From positions 1 through 14,591 of the forward strand of contig CAZWHE010000106.1 in the NCBI GenBank assembly GCA_964633825.1: a stretch of DNA of 14,591 nt. The letters run 5' to 3'. Every line of letters starts with the position of its first letter. The first letter of the stretch is position 1. Positions 1 through 6,371 of the stretch are shown one piece after another. The translations under genes were made by a program, and so were the position numbers. Source of the DNA: CAZWHE01 sp964633825 (GTDB lineage: Bacteria; Planctomycetota; B15-G4; CAYZWU01). Under the pieces are notes generated by a model. It searched no databases. It saw nothing but the letters and a program-made list of their open reading frames with translations, and was not told where the DNA came from.

Positions 1-1386
1 CAGCCGGGAGAGAGCGTGGCTACTTTCGGTGACGCCTTGAGAAGACTTTCCGGGAATGCGACATATCTTTATACGGATGGACCGAGGTACTGGTACGACA
101 CACGCCCAAGCGTGACACGCCTGGCCATCGACCGGGCCGCACAGCTTCATCGGGATGTCGTGCAGGAGGAAATCAAGAAACGGGTACGCGAAGAGCATAA
201 GAACCGCGGGAGTTTTGCCCGTGTTCATGCTTTCCCGGAGTCGAGCGGAGATATCCCCGATGAAAAGGAAACACGCTTGGTGATCCTCGGACCCGACTCA
301 CCCCATTCTTCGAGAACAGGAGACAGCGCAGCACGGACAGCTGTCCAGGAGTTACTTGACGCCCGTGGAGGAAGTCCCCGCCTTTACAAGAACACGCTCG
401 TTTTTCTGGCCGCCGACCTCACTCGCCTCAAGGAGTTGGAGCAGGCTGTGCGCGATTATCTGGCGTGGAAATCAATCGAGGGCGACAGGGAGACGCTCAA
501 CCTCGATGCCTTTCAAACAAAGCAGGCTGGATCTAAAAGAAAGGAAGCAGAGGAGACTTTTCGTAACCGGATTCCAGAAACCTTCCAATGGCTCCTGGTT
601 CCAGAACAGGAAAATACAAATGCGTTGCAGACCTGGCGCGATATCCGGGTGCAGACAGGCGGCGATCTTGCCGTCAGGGCCTCGAAAAAGCTGGAGAACG
701 ACGGTCTCCTCATGACGACCTATGCACCGACGCTCCTTCGCATGGAACTCGACCGGGTCCCTCTATGGCGGGGAGAGCACGTGAGCCTCTTCCAACTGGC
801 CGAGGATTTTGCCCAGTATCTATACTTGCCACGCCTGCAGGGGCCGGATCTGCTTGTCAAGGCGGTTGAAAGTGGACTTCCGCTAATGACGTGGGACAAA
901 GACTCTTTCGCTTATGCCGATGCCTATGATCCGGATAAAAAACGATATGCCAATCTCTGTGCCGGTCGGGGGACAATGGTGAGGCTCGATGGCAATTCCG
1001 TTCTGGTTCAGCCGGGGGTTGCCAGGAAGCAAATTGATGCGGAAAAGTGGGATACAGATGATGGGAAAGACGTTGGGGAGAAAGGTGGCGTGGGGCTGGA
1101 AGGAGGGAGTGGTGAAGGCGATGTAGGCGGAGGAGACGAGAAAACCCCAAAGCCCACACGCTTTTATGGCACCGTTATAGTCGATCCCTTACGAGTCGGG
1201 AAGAAAGCAGGGGAAGTCGCCGAGGCTGTAGTCCAACATCTGACAACCCTCGATATGGCAGATGTTACAGTTACCATTGAGATCCAAGCAAAGATCCCAG
1301 ATGGCGTGTCAGAACAGGTTGTCCGTAATGTGTCGGAGAACTGCAGAACGTTGAATTTCAAGAGCCATGGATTTGAGAAAGAGTAG
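1..1386 (+). CDS. DUF499-family ATP-binding protein, C-terminal part (5' end outside window)
   Basis: The frame is open from base 1; the GTG at 16 is internal, because QPGES precedes it without a stop, so this is the last 461 residues of a longer protein. I recognise the C-terminal half of the DUF499 ATPase family (usually about 1000 residues, with the P-loop in the missing N-terminal part). The family-like stretches are ATFGDALRRLSGNATYLY near the left edge and the closing VVRNVSENCRTLNFKSHGFE. A Gly/Asp/Glu-rich linker (about 346-380, numbered from the GTG) separates the body from a compact C-terminal domain (381-456). DUF499 proteins are typically encoded with DUF1156 methylases and helicases in defence islands; a role in restriction-type defence is inferred from that association. 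The next ORF starts directly after the stop. Family call fairly sure; function inferred. Confidence 0.75.
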   Translation, partial: QPGESVATFGDALRRLSGNATYLYTDGPRYWYDTRPSVTRLAIDRAAQLHRDVVQEEIKKRVREEHKNRGSFARVHAFPESSGDIPDEKETRLVILGPDSPHSSRTGDSAARTAVQELLDARGGSPRLYKNTLVFLAADLTRLKELEQAVRDYLAWKSIEGDRETLNLDAFQTKQAGSKRKEAEETFRNRIPETFQWLLVPEQENTNALQTWRDIRVQTGGDLAVRASKKLENDGLLMTTYAPTLLRMELDRVPLWRGEHVSLFQLAEDFAQYLYLPRLQGPDLLVKAVESGLPLMTWDKDSFAYADAYDPDKKRYANLCAGRGTMVRLDGNSVLVQPGVARKQIDAEKWDTDDGKDVGEKGGVGLEGGSGEGDVGGGDEKTPKPTRFYGTVIVDPLRVGKKAGEVAEAVVQHLTTLDMADVTVTIEIQAKIPDGVSEQVVRNVSENCRTLNFKSHGFEKE

Positions 1387-1545
1387 ATGATCAATGTCGG
1401 GACCAAGCCGCCTTGGTTTGAAAAGATACGGACCGAGGCCAAGGAAGACTGGGATCTGCTCGAAAATCGTCCTCAGCTGAAAAGGATACCTGAGTGGCGC
1501 CTGTCCGCCCGTTACTTTCCTCCCGGGAGATATGATTGTCGCTGA
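1387..1545 (+). CDS. 52-residue ORF, probable truncated gene coupled to the DUF499 gene
   Basis: The ATG follows the TAG stop of the DUF499 gene with no spacer (TAGATGA), an arrangement typical of translationally coupled operon genes. The 52-residue product (begins MINVGTKPPWFEKI, ends PPGRYDCR) has no motif I recognise. It is rich in charged and aromatic residues and looks like the soluble N-terminus of a larger protein. The frame ends at 1545, where the DNA becomes AT-richer and minus-strand genes begin, and its last 34 bases overlap the 3' end of the convergent gene. My reading is that the next gene of the DUF499 operon was cut here by insertion or deletion, leaving a stump. A genuine small protein is the alternative. 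Confidence 0.45.
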   Translation: MINVGTKPPWFEKIRTEAKEDWDLLENRPQLKRIPEWRLSARYFPPGRYDCR

Positions 1546-1901
1546 TCAGGCTTATCAGGAGAATAAATACTTCTACACAAATGACATCCCCAGTTGCCGT
1601 CGTCCCAATAGTCATTTAGTCTTATCAATTTACTTTTGTCATCATAACAAACTTGACAGTATGGGCCTTCTTTCTTGCCATCGTTTTCAACCCAATAAAA
1701 AGGAGTCTCGTAAATTACACTGTCTTTTTGTGATAGTGCTTTTTCTAACTCCCTGACACGTTTCTTTAAGTCCAGGTTTTCCTCATGGATTTTGAGAGCC
1801 GCCTGCCGGAGTTTCATAATTTTTTCTTGAGCCTCTATTTCTGAGCCCTTCTTTACAAGGTCAATGATGTCCTTGATACTGTAATTTGGAAGTATATCCA
1901 T
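1512..1901 (-). CDS. Small coiled-coil/zinc-ribbon protein, unknown function
   Basis: 129 residues. The N-terminal two thirds (about 8-62) are helical with heptad-like leucines and alternating charges (QEKIMKLRQ, LDLKKRVRELEKAL), suggesting a coiled coil. The C-terminal third carries two CxxC knuckles, C82-x2-C85 in GPYCQVCYD and C106-x2-C109 in WGCHLCRS, as in a zinc ribbon. Proteins of this layout are scattered through bacteria as conserved hypotheticals; that is recollection, not a search. The ATG overlaps the stop of the upstream gene (TGATG) and a GGAGGAGG-type ribosome site lies just before it, so the two are one operon. The last 15 or so residues (PDKPDQRQSYLPGGK) run into the DUF499-locus side of the presumed junction and may not be native. 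A nucleic-acid or protein-binding role is a guess. Confidence 0.7.
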   Translation of the reverse strand: MDILPNYSIKDIIDLVKKGSEIEAQEKIMKLRQAALKIHEENLDLKKRVRELEKALSQKDSVIYETPFYWVENDGKKEGPYCQVCYDDKSKLIRLNDYWDDGNWGCHLCRSIYSPDKPDQRQSYLPGGK

Positions 1902-2353
1902 CAGCCTCCTCCTCGAAGTTTTTTCTCAAGCTCCTCGTTGCCGGCTAGGTATTCCCTGACAACCCACCATAATCTCTCATCGGTCGATATTTTTCCATTA
2001 CTACTTATCATATTCTCTTTGATGCTTAGAAGTTGCTTATGCCAATGTTCCGGGTGAAGATCATACCGCTGAACAAACTCCATTCCCTCTTCAGACAACT
2101 GGCCATCTGTGCAGAGGTGAACTGTAGCTGTTCTCCTTTTATTGATAATTAGGGCATGTTCCATACATGCTGCCCAGATTTCGTTTTTTGTCCAGCCTTC
2201 CGATAAAAGGTCGAAGAAAGCTCCCTGCCATTCCTGCCATCGATCTCGAATCACCTGATTAACGTAGTTGCTAATATTGCCCGTCCCTACCCGCTTAAGC
2301 ATGTCCTCTACATCTTCAGTAAGAGAGACGTTTCGACGAACTCTGTTGGCCAT
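1901..2353 (-). CDS. Ribbon-helix-helix-like small protein, probable regulator
   Basis: 150 residues from the chosen ATG. The N-terminus (about 5-40, RRNVSLTEDVEDMLKRV then NISNYVNQVIRDRW) has the beta-strand/helix/helix pattern of RHH (CopG/MetJ-type) DNA-binding proteins. The rest (about 45-150) is alpha-helical with many Trp residues and no motif I know. The start is set by an AGAGGAG ribosome site (2360-2366) six bases upstream. The open frame reaches 2452, but that would begin upstream of a TATAAT-like -10 element (2438-2443), so the longer form is unlikely. It overlaps the downstream zinc-ribbon gene by one base (TGATG). RHH proteins are often autoregulators or antitoxins, and a palindrome in the promoter fits autoregulation. 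A toxin-antitoxin pair is possible, but the partner resembles no toxin I recognise. Confidence 0.65.
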   Translation of the reverse strand: MANRVRRNVSLTEDVEDMLKRVGTGNISNYVNQVIRDRWQEWQGAFFDLLSEGWTKNEIWAACMEHALIINKRRTATVHLCTDGQLSEEGMEFVQRYDLHPEHWHKQLLSIKENMISSNGKISTDERLWWVVREYLAGNEELEKKLRGGG

Positions 2354-2437
2354 AACTGGCTCCTCTAAAGTATGTTCCATATATCTCGTGCCCTTATCTT
2401 TCTTTGAGTTTTCAGTTCCACTTAATACTCGCGATGT

Positions 2438-2460
2438 ATTATAAAAGCACACTTACGTGT
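2438..2460 (-). promoter_or_regulatory. Probable promoter with operator-like palindrome for the RHH/zinc-ribbon operon
   Basis: On the minus strand a perfect TATAAT (2443 down to 2438) lies about 78 bases upstream of the RHH start codon. Immediately upstream sits ACACGTAAGTGT (2460-2449), with ACAC/GTGT arms that would fall between -35 and -10. A TTGAAT further up is a weak -35 with a 20-base spacer. An arms-and-gap palindrome of this kind is what a ribbon-helix-helix dimer could bind, suggesting autoregulation (inference). Confidence 0.4.
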
Positions 2461-2493
2461 AATATTCAAGGATATAGTCATAAAAATTTCTTA

Positions 2494-2655
2494 TTTAATA
2501 TTTTTACCCTGAGGGGCTTGGTTGTGACAGACGCCCTGCTGAATAAAATTTTTGCCCCAAGGCAAAAAAAGTTACAACTTAATTTGCCTTGGAGCAAAAA
2601 GATTTTTCAGCGGAGTATCTGTCGTGGCCAAGTCCCTCAGAGTAAAAATATTAAA
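2494..2655. repeat. 162-bp self-complementary element (MITE-like long inverted repeat)
   Basis: Bases 2494-2573 and 2576-2655 are inverted copies of each other. By hand alignment 64 of 80 positions pair, without gaps, and only AC lies at the centre. The outer 14 bp (TTTAATATTTTTAC) are perfect. Eleven of the 16 mismatches are transitions, so many positions would still form G-U pairs in RNA. No ORF of note lies inside and no clear target-site duplication is visible at the edges. Size, terminal symmetry, lack of coding and position between operons fit a non-autonomous palindromic element or a decayed structured repeat. It abuts the upstream region of the RHH operon. Confidence 0.75.
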
Positions 2656-2702
2656 CCGAATGCAACGACAAGCCCGACACACCAATTAACCCGGTTGTTT
2701 CA

Positions 2703-2733
2703 CGCACTTCGTCGCGAGGAGTTGCGAGGTGCG
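2703..2733. repeat. Short hairpin in the intergenic region
   Basis: CGCACTTCG (2703-2711) pairs with CGAGGTGCG (2725-2733), extended by one further G-T pair, giving a stem of about 10 bp with two G-T pairs and an 11-base loop that contains GGAG. No T-run follows on either strand, so it is not a convincing terminator. It may belong to the same group of extragenic palindromes as the neighbouring element. Confidence 0.5.
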
Positions 2734-2767
2734 AGCAGACTTTCTCTGATGACTGGTCGCTTGAATG

Positions 2768-2864
2768 TGACAGGCACGGGTGGACGACAATTCCCATCAT
2801 TGGACGCATTGACTTGCCGCCTCCCGACTCGCCCGGCCGGCTTTCGAGTTCCTCGTGCCTGTCA
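2768..2864. repeat. Palindromic extragenic unit bounded by TGACAGGCACG
   Basis: A perfect 11-bp inverted repeat, TGACAGGCACG (2768-2778) and CGTGCCTGTCA (2854-2864), encloses 75 bases. Inside, GACTCG and CGAGTT flank a CCGGCCGG core, giving a second nested stem. TGACAGGCAC-type arms recur between genes in many bacterial genomes as REP-like sequences (recollection, not a search). No coding potential is convincing. Confidence 0.5.
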
Positions 2865-3126
2865 GAGGGATTATACAGGATATTTAACGTCTCGTTCCAC
2901 GCCTCCACGAAGGGGGTTATAGCCTTGGTCGAGGGAGTGCCCCGGTAGTGCCCCCCCATCAAACACCAACCCCCTCCCAACACCACCACCTCCAAAAAAC
3001 GGTCGTCGCGGATACGCGGAGCCGGGGGGAAAAGACATCCTGCCCAGGCCCCTGACCGGCCCAAGCGATCTTTCTCTTCCCCAGCCCCGCTCACCCGTGG
3101 TGATCGTTTTTACGAGGCCTTCGGGT
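2865..3126. other. Non-coding stretch before the Nramp-like gene
   Basis: Together with the two palindromes before it, this forms a gap of about 480 bases between the 162-bp element and the transporter gene. Minus-strand reading frames cross it (2651-3094, 3091-3555), but they show no family signature, no ribosome site and biased composition (the C-rich run around 2948-3000). I see no gene in it. A duplicated AGTGCCCC motif (about 2936-2957) is the only other regularity. Confidence 0.5.
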
Positions 3127-3132
3127 TATGAT
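3127..3132 (+). promoter_or_regulatory. Possible -10 element of the Nramp-like gene (leaderless start?)
   Basis: TATGAT lies so close to the ATG at 3139 that transcription would begin at or next to the start codon, and no Shine-Dalgarno sequence precedes that codon. The -35 region is poor. This would make the transcript leaderless; otherwise translation starts elsewhere. Confidence 0.25.
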
Positions 3133-3138
3133 AGACAG

Positions 3139-4425
3139 ATGGCCGAGTCGAATTCCGCATCGCCGCAGGGAGGGGGCGCGCCGCGCCGAATCGGGGGTCT
3201 CGTCCGCATCGTGGGGCCGGGGCTGGTGGCGGCCGCCACGGGCGTGGGCGCGGGCGACCTCGTGGCAGCGGCAAAGGCGGGGGCGACATACGGATTGCCT
3301 TTGCTCTGGGTGGCCCTTGTTGGAGCGGTGCTCAAGTTCGCACTCGCCGAGGGGGTGGCGCGGTGGCATCTCGCCACGGGGACCACCGTTCTCGAGGGGT
3401 GGGTCCGTTATTTCGGAAAAGGGGTTCATCTCTTCTTCCTCGTCTATCTCGTTTTCTGGACCGTCATCGTTTCGGCGGCGCTCATGTCGGCCTGCGGCCT
3501 GGCCGCGCACGCCCTCTTTCCTTTCCTCTCCGTCGGTGTCTGGGCGGTTATCCATGCCCTCTTCGCGCTCGTCTTCGTCTGGTCGAAGGGCTACTCGGTT
3601 TTCGAGAGGGCCATGAAGGCCGCCATCGCCGTGATGTTCGTTGCAATCATCGGGAGCGCCGCCATGCAGTCGCCGCCCGCCGGCGAGCTGCTGCGCGGGC
3701 TCTTCGTGCCGATCGTGCCGGCCGGCTCGACCGTGCTCGTTCTCGGCGCTATCGGCGGCGTGGGGGGATCGCTCACCCTCCTCTCGTACAACTACTGGAT
3801 CAGGGAGAAGGGATGGGCGGGCGAAGCCTGGGCGCGGGGCGTGCGCTTCGACCTGGCCGCCGGCTATCTCCTCACCGGGCTCTTCGGCGTGGCCTTGGTC
3901 CTGCTCGGCGCCATGGTCCTTCTTCCCAAGGGGATCGCCATATCGGGAAGCCGGGGCGTCCTCGAAATGGCCGTGATCCTGGGCGAGCGTTTCGGCCGGG
4001 CGGGGGAGCTCTTTTTCCTCGTCGGTTTCTGGGGCGCCGTGGCCACGTCCATGCTCGGGGTCTGGCAGGGCGTTCCCTACATCTTCGGGAATTTCATCGG
4101 CCTCGTGCGCGGCGCCGGAAGGGAGGCGATGGAGAAGGCCGTCTCGCGCAGGGGGCGCCTCTACAGGGGCTATCTTCTTTTCATGACTTTTCCGCCCATG
4201 CTCCTCCTCATCATCGACAAGCCGGTCTGGATCGTCGTGGCCTATGCCGCCGTGGGCGCGCTCTTCATACCCTTTCTCGCCGTGACCCTTCTCGTCATGA
4301 ACAACCGCCCGGATCGGATGGGCCGGCTCAAGAACGGCCTCCTTGCGAACGGCGCGCTCCTCCTCGCCCTCGTTCTCTTTGCGTACCTCGCCGTCAAGGA
4401 AATCACCGGAAGGGTTGGCGGCTGA
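3139..4425 (+). CDS. Nramp-fold transporter with non-canonical substrate site
   Basis: 428 residues from the ATG at 3139, with about 11 hydrophobic segments, the usual size and pattern for Nramp (SLC11-type) proteins of the LeuT fold. TM1 reads GPGLVAAATGVGAGDLVAAAKAG, aligning with the Nramp GPG...DPGN...AG signature. The DPGN metal-binding motif is replaced by GAGD (residues 37-40), leaving an Asp at the Asn place. In TM6, where classical Nramps have MPH, the sequence is GGVGGSLTLLSYNYW (206-220), so the Met and His are absent. Classical Mn/Fe transport is therefore doubtful. Divergent Nramp relatives that move magnesium or other substrates are known, but the substrate cannot be read here. 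An alternative start (GTG, 3097) adds 14 residues. The nfeD-like gene downstream has its own promoter, so these are probably separate units. Confidence 0.8.
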   Translation: MAESNSASPQGGGAPRRIGGLVRIVGPGLVAAATGVGAGDLVAAAKAGATYGLPLLWVALVGAVLKFALAEGVARWHLATGTTVLEGWVRYFGKGVHLFFLVYLVFWTVIVSAALMSACGLAAHALFPFLSVGVWAVIHALFALVFVWSKGYSVFERAMKAAIAVMFVAIIGSAAMQSPPAGELLRGLFVPIVPAGSTVLVLGAIGGVGGSLTLLSYNYWIREKGWAGEAWARGVRFDLAAGYLLTGLFGVALVLLGAMVLLPKGIAISGSRGVLEMAVILGERFGRAGELFFLVGFWGAVATSMLGVWQGVPYIFGNFIGLVRGAGREAMEKAVSRRGRLYRGYLLFMTFPPMLLLIIDKPVWIVVAYAAVGALFIPFLAVTLLVMNNRPDRMGRLKNGLLANGALLLALVLFAYLAVKEITGRVGG

Positions 4426-4440
4426 CCGATCCGAATGCCG

Positions 4441-4471
4441 TTGACCGGGTCACTCTATTCTGGTTTATAAT
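4441..4471 (+). promoter_or_regulatory. Sigma70-type promoter of the nfeD-like/SPFH operon
   Basis: TTGACC (4441-4446) and a perfect TATAAT (4466-4471) are 19 bases apart, a little long but with good hexamers. They lie in the gap between the transporter stop (4425) and the nfeD-like ATG (4506). The implied leader is about 28 bases and contains the GGAG ribosome site (4494-4497). Confidence 0.6.
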
Positions 4472-4505
4472 GGTGTTGTATCACTGTTTTTATGGAGATG
4501 ACGCC

Positions 4506-5000
4506 ATGGATCCCGTGACAGACGCGACCTTTCTCGACCAGCTTCGCGAAGCCTTGTCCTACGAACCCCTCCAGTGGTGGCACATCTGGGTCATCCTGGG
4601 CATCGCGGCGTGCATACTCGAGATGCTCACGCCCGGTTTCGTGCTGCTCTGTCTCGGCATCGGCGCCTTCGCGGCCGCCATCACGGACGCCATAGGCCTG
4701 AACGATCTCAAGGTCCAGGTCTCCGTGCTCGCCGCGGCCACGCTGATCTCCTTCTTCCTGCTCCGTCCCGTGCTGAAGCGCTGGCTTCTGTCGAAAGGGG
4801 ACGATACCAACGTGGACGCTCTCGCCGGCCGCGAAGGATCGGTGACCAAGCAGATCGAGGCGGGCGGATTCGGCGATGTGCGCGTCGGTTCGGAGATCTG
4901 GCGCGCCGAAACAGCGGACGGATCGGCCCTGGAGAAGGGGTCGCGCGTCCGCGTCGCCCAGGTCGAGGGGAACCGCGTAATTGTCGAGAAAATCTCGTAA
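4506..5000 (+). CDS. NfeD-like membrane protein (short form with C-terminal OB domain)
   Basis: 164 residues. A GGAG ribosome site eight bases upstream supports the ATG at 4506; the same frame stays open far upstream (from 3363), but that part lies inside the transporter gene in another frame. Hydrophobic segments at about 26-43, 45-62 and 70-88 are followed by a soluble beta-rich domain (about 105-164, ALAGREGSVTKQIEAGGFGDV, RVAQVEGNRVIVEKI) typical of the NfeD C-terminal OB-fold. The N-terminal ClpP-like protease domain of long NfeD proteins is absent. Short NfeD proteins are known partners of SPFH/stomatin proteins, and one is encoded 53 bases downstream, so the two probably form a membrane-microdomain complex. 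The 3' end lies in a 20-bp tandem duplication. Confidence 0.85.
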   Translation: MDPVTDATFLDQLREALSYEPLQWWHIWVILGIAACILEMLTPGFVLLCLGIGAFAAAITDAIGLNDLKVQVSVLAAATLISFFLLRPVLKRWLLSKGDDTNVDALAGREGSVTKQIEAGGFGDVRVGSEIWRAETADGSALEKGSRVRVAQVEGNRVIVEKIS

Positions 5001-5016
5001 TCGTCGAGAAGATTTG
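4977..5016 (+). repeat. 20-bp tandem duplication across the nfeD-like stop codon
   Basis: Copy 1 (4977-4996) and copy 2 (4997-5016) match at 16 of 20 positions. Copy 1 encodes VIVEKI in frame. Copy 2 could encode the same VIVEKI followed by TGA, but 20 is not a multiple of three, so the frame shifts and TCG TAA closes the gene at 5000. The duplication leaves the protein end almost unchanged. Confidence 0.65.
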
Positions 5017-5053
5017 ATCTTTCCATAAAAGAAGTTCGCAGAGGAGGAGTGCC

Positions 5054-6004
5054 ATGGACCCCCTATTCATCATTGCAATCGCTGTTGTCGTTTTCGTGAT
5101 CATCATGGGGCTTGCGGGTCTCAAGGTGGTCCGCCAGGCCGAGGTGATGATCATCGAGCGTCTCGGGAAGTACAACCGGACCCTGGCGTCGGGCATCAAC
5201 ATCATCTGGCCCATCGTGGACAAGGTGCGCGATATCCAGTGGAGCTTCGTGAAAACAACCCCTCAGGGGAAGTCGGTGACAATCAGGCGGACCGTGGGGC
5301 GCATCGACCTCCGTGAAACGGTCTACGATTTTCCAGAGCAGTCGGTGATCACCAAGGACAACGTGGTCATCATGATCAACGGCCTCCTCTACTACCAGGT
5401 GACCGACCCCATGCGCGCCGTCTACGAGGTGGCCAACCTGCCCAACGCCATCGAGAAGCTCGCCCAGACCACGCTCCGTAACATCGTGGGCGAGCTCGAC
5501 CTCGACGAGACCCTCACCTCGCGCGACGAGATCAACGGCAAGATGCGCCTCGTTCTCGACGAAGCGACCGACAAGTGGGGCGTCAAGGTCAACCGCGTGG
5601 AGCTCCAGAACATCAATCCCCCGCCCGAGGTGCAGGAGGCGATGGAGAAGCAGATGAAGGCCGAGCGCGAGAGGCGCTCCATGATCCTCGAGGCCGAGGG
5701 GGTCAAGCAGTCGAAGATCCTCAGGGCCGAGGGGGAACGGGACGCCCGCATCGCCGAGGCCGAAGGGGAGCGCCGCTCCAAGATCCTGCGGGCCGAGGGG
5801 GATTCGGAGGCGATCTCTCTCGTGTCCAAGGCGCTGGAAGAGAAATCGGACCCGGCCGCCTACCTGATCGCCATGCGCTATCTCAACGCCTTCGAAACGC
5901 TCACGGGCGACCAGTCGCAGAAATCGGTCTTCATCCCCTACGAGGCGAGCGGCGTCCTGAGCTCGCTCGGCACGATCAAGGAACTCCTGACCAAGGCGTC
6001 GTAA
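5054..6004 (+). CDS. qmcA: SPFH/band 7 membrane protein, QmcA (stomatin)-like
   Basis: 316 residues with a strong GAGGAGG-type ribosome site before the ATG. One N-terminal membrane segment (4-20) is followed by the SPFH domain (about 22-190: VVRQAEVMIIERLGKY, SVITKDNVVIMINGLLYYQV, LDETLTSRDEINGKM). A charged helical stretch (195-255) with repeated ILEAEG/ILRAEG/IAEAEG units, normal for this family, leads to a C-terminal helical region. Length and order match E. coli QmcA. The segment at about 62-92 (QWSFVKTTPQGKSVTIRR onward) is some 15 residues longer than I recall in QmcA. SPFH proteins oligomerise at the inner membrane in lipid microdomains and protease control. The upstream NfeD-like protein is the expected partner; both probably share the promoter at 4441-4471. 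Confidence 0.9.
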   Translation: MDPLFIIAIAVVVFVIIMGLAGLKVVRQAEVMIIERLGKYNRTLASGINIIWPIVDKVRDIQWSFVKTTPQGKSVTIRRTVGRIDLRETVYDFPEQSVITKDNVVIMINGLLYYQVTDPMRAVYEVANLPNAIEKLAQTTLRNIVGELDLDETLTSRDEINGKMRLVLDEATDKWGVKVNRVELQNINPPPEVQEAMEKQMKAERERRSMILEAEGVKQSKILRAEGERDARIAEAEGERRSKILRAEGDSEAISLVSKALEEKSDPAAYLIAMRYLNAFETLTGDQSQKSVFIPYEASGVLSSLGTIKELLTKAS

Positions 6005-6055
6005 GTGGCCGGCCCGGGCAGACATCACCGACTATGTAAAAGGGACCGCTGAACG

Positions 6056-6262
6056 GTGGGGAAGAAAAAGAGATCGTGCCGCCGCGAGATGCAGCGCCGC
6101 GAAAAAAAATGCGTCTGCTGCAGGAAGACCTATCCTTTCTGCTGGACCTGCCCCTGCGGTTTCATGATCTGCCAGAACTGCATGGAAGAGAACCTCTGGG
6201 GCATGTCGTGCAACAGCATGACCTGGACCTGCCCCGACTGCGGAGAGGTGAGGACGTTCTGA
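6056..6262 (+). CDS. 68-residue cysteine-rich probable zinc-binding protein
   Basis: A small basic protein with 12 cysteines in 68 residues: C8, C19, C21, C22, C29, C32, C34, C39, C42, C52, C59 and C62. The last pair, in TWTCPDCGEV, is a typical zinc-ribbon knuckle. ICQNCMEENLWGMSCN and FCWTCPCGF suggest two or more interleaved metal sites. The GTG start is preceded only by a weak purine run (AAAAGGGA, 11 bases away); the ATG at residue 12 is a possible shorter start. It lies 51 bases after the SPFH gene on the same strand and may be read through from it. The strict cysteine pattern makes a real gene much more likely than the overlapping frames. Function unknown; iron-sulfur or zinc binding is inferred from composition. 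Confidence 0.7.
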   Translation: MGKKKRSCRREMQRREKKCVCCRKTYPFCWTCPCGFMICQNCMEENLWGMSCNSMTWTCPDCGEVRTF

Positions 6263-6371
6263 GCGGGGAGGCGGCCGGGGAGAAGGTCGTCTACATGTTG
6301 CGCTGATGATAAATCTTGCGAGAAGTGAGTCACCAGAGTGGGGCAAATGCGATCAACCGGTATGAAATATC

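Noticed and set aside
2494..2655. Integron attC site or intrinsic terminator as an explanation of the long hairpin
   Set aside because: No conserved RYYYAAC/GTTRRRY core at the ends and no integrase or cassette array. The outer arms are AT-rich and no GC stem with a T-tract is placed after a gene.
2651..3094. 147-residue minus-strand ORF between the large hairpin and the transporter gene
   Set aside because: It crosses two palindromes and a C-rich run, has no ribosome site or family signature, and its composition follows the DNA structure rather than a protein.
3363..4505. Upstream extension of the NfeD-like frame into a 545-residue protein
   Set aside because: The extension is the other frame of the transporter gene, very Arg-rich. 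A promoter and ribosome site just before 4506 set the real start.
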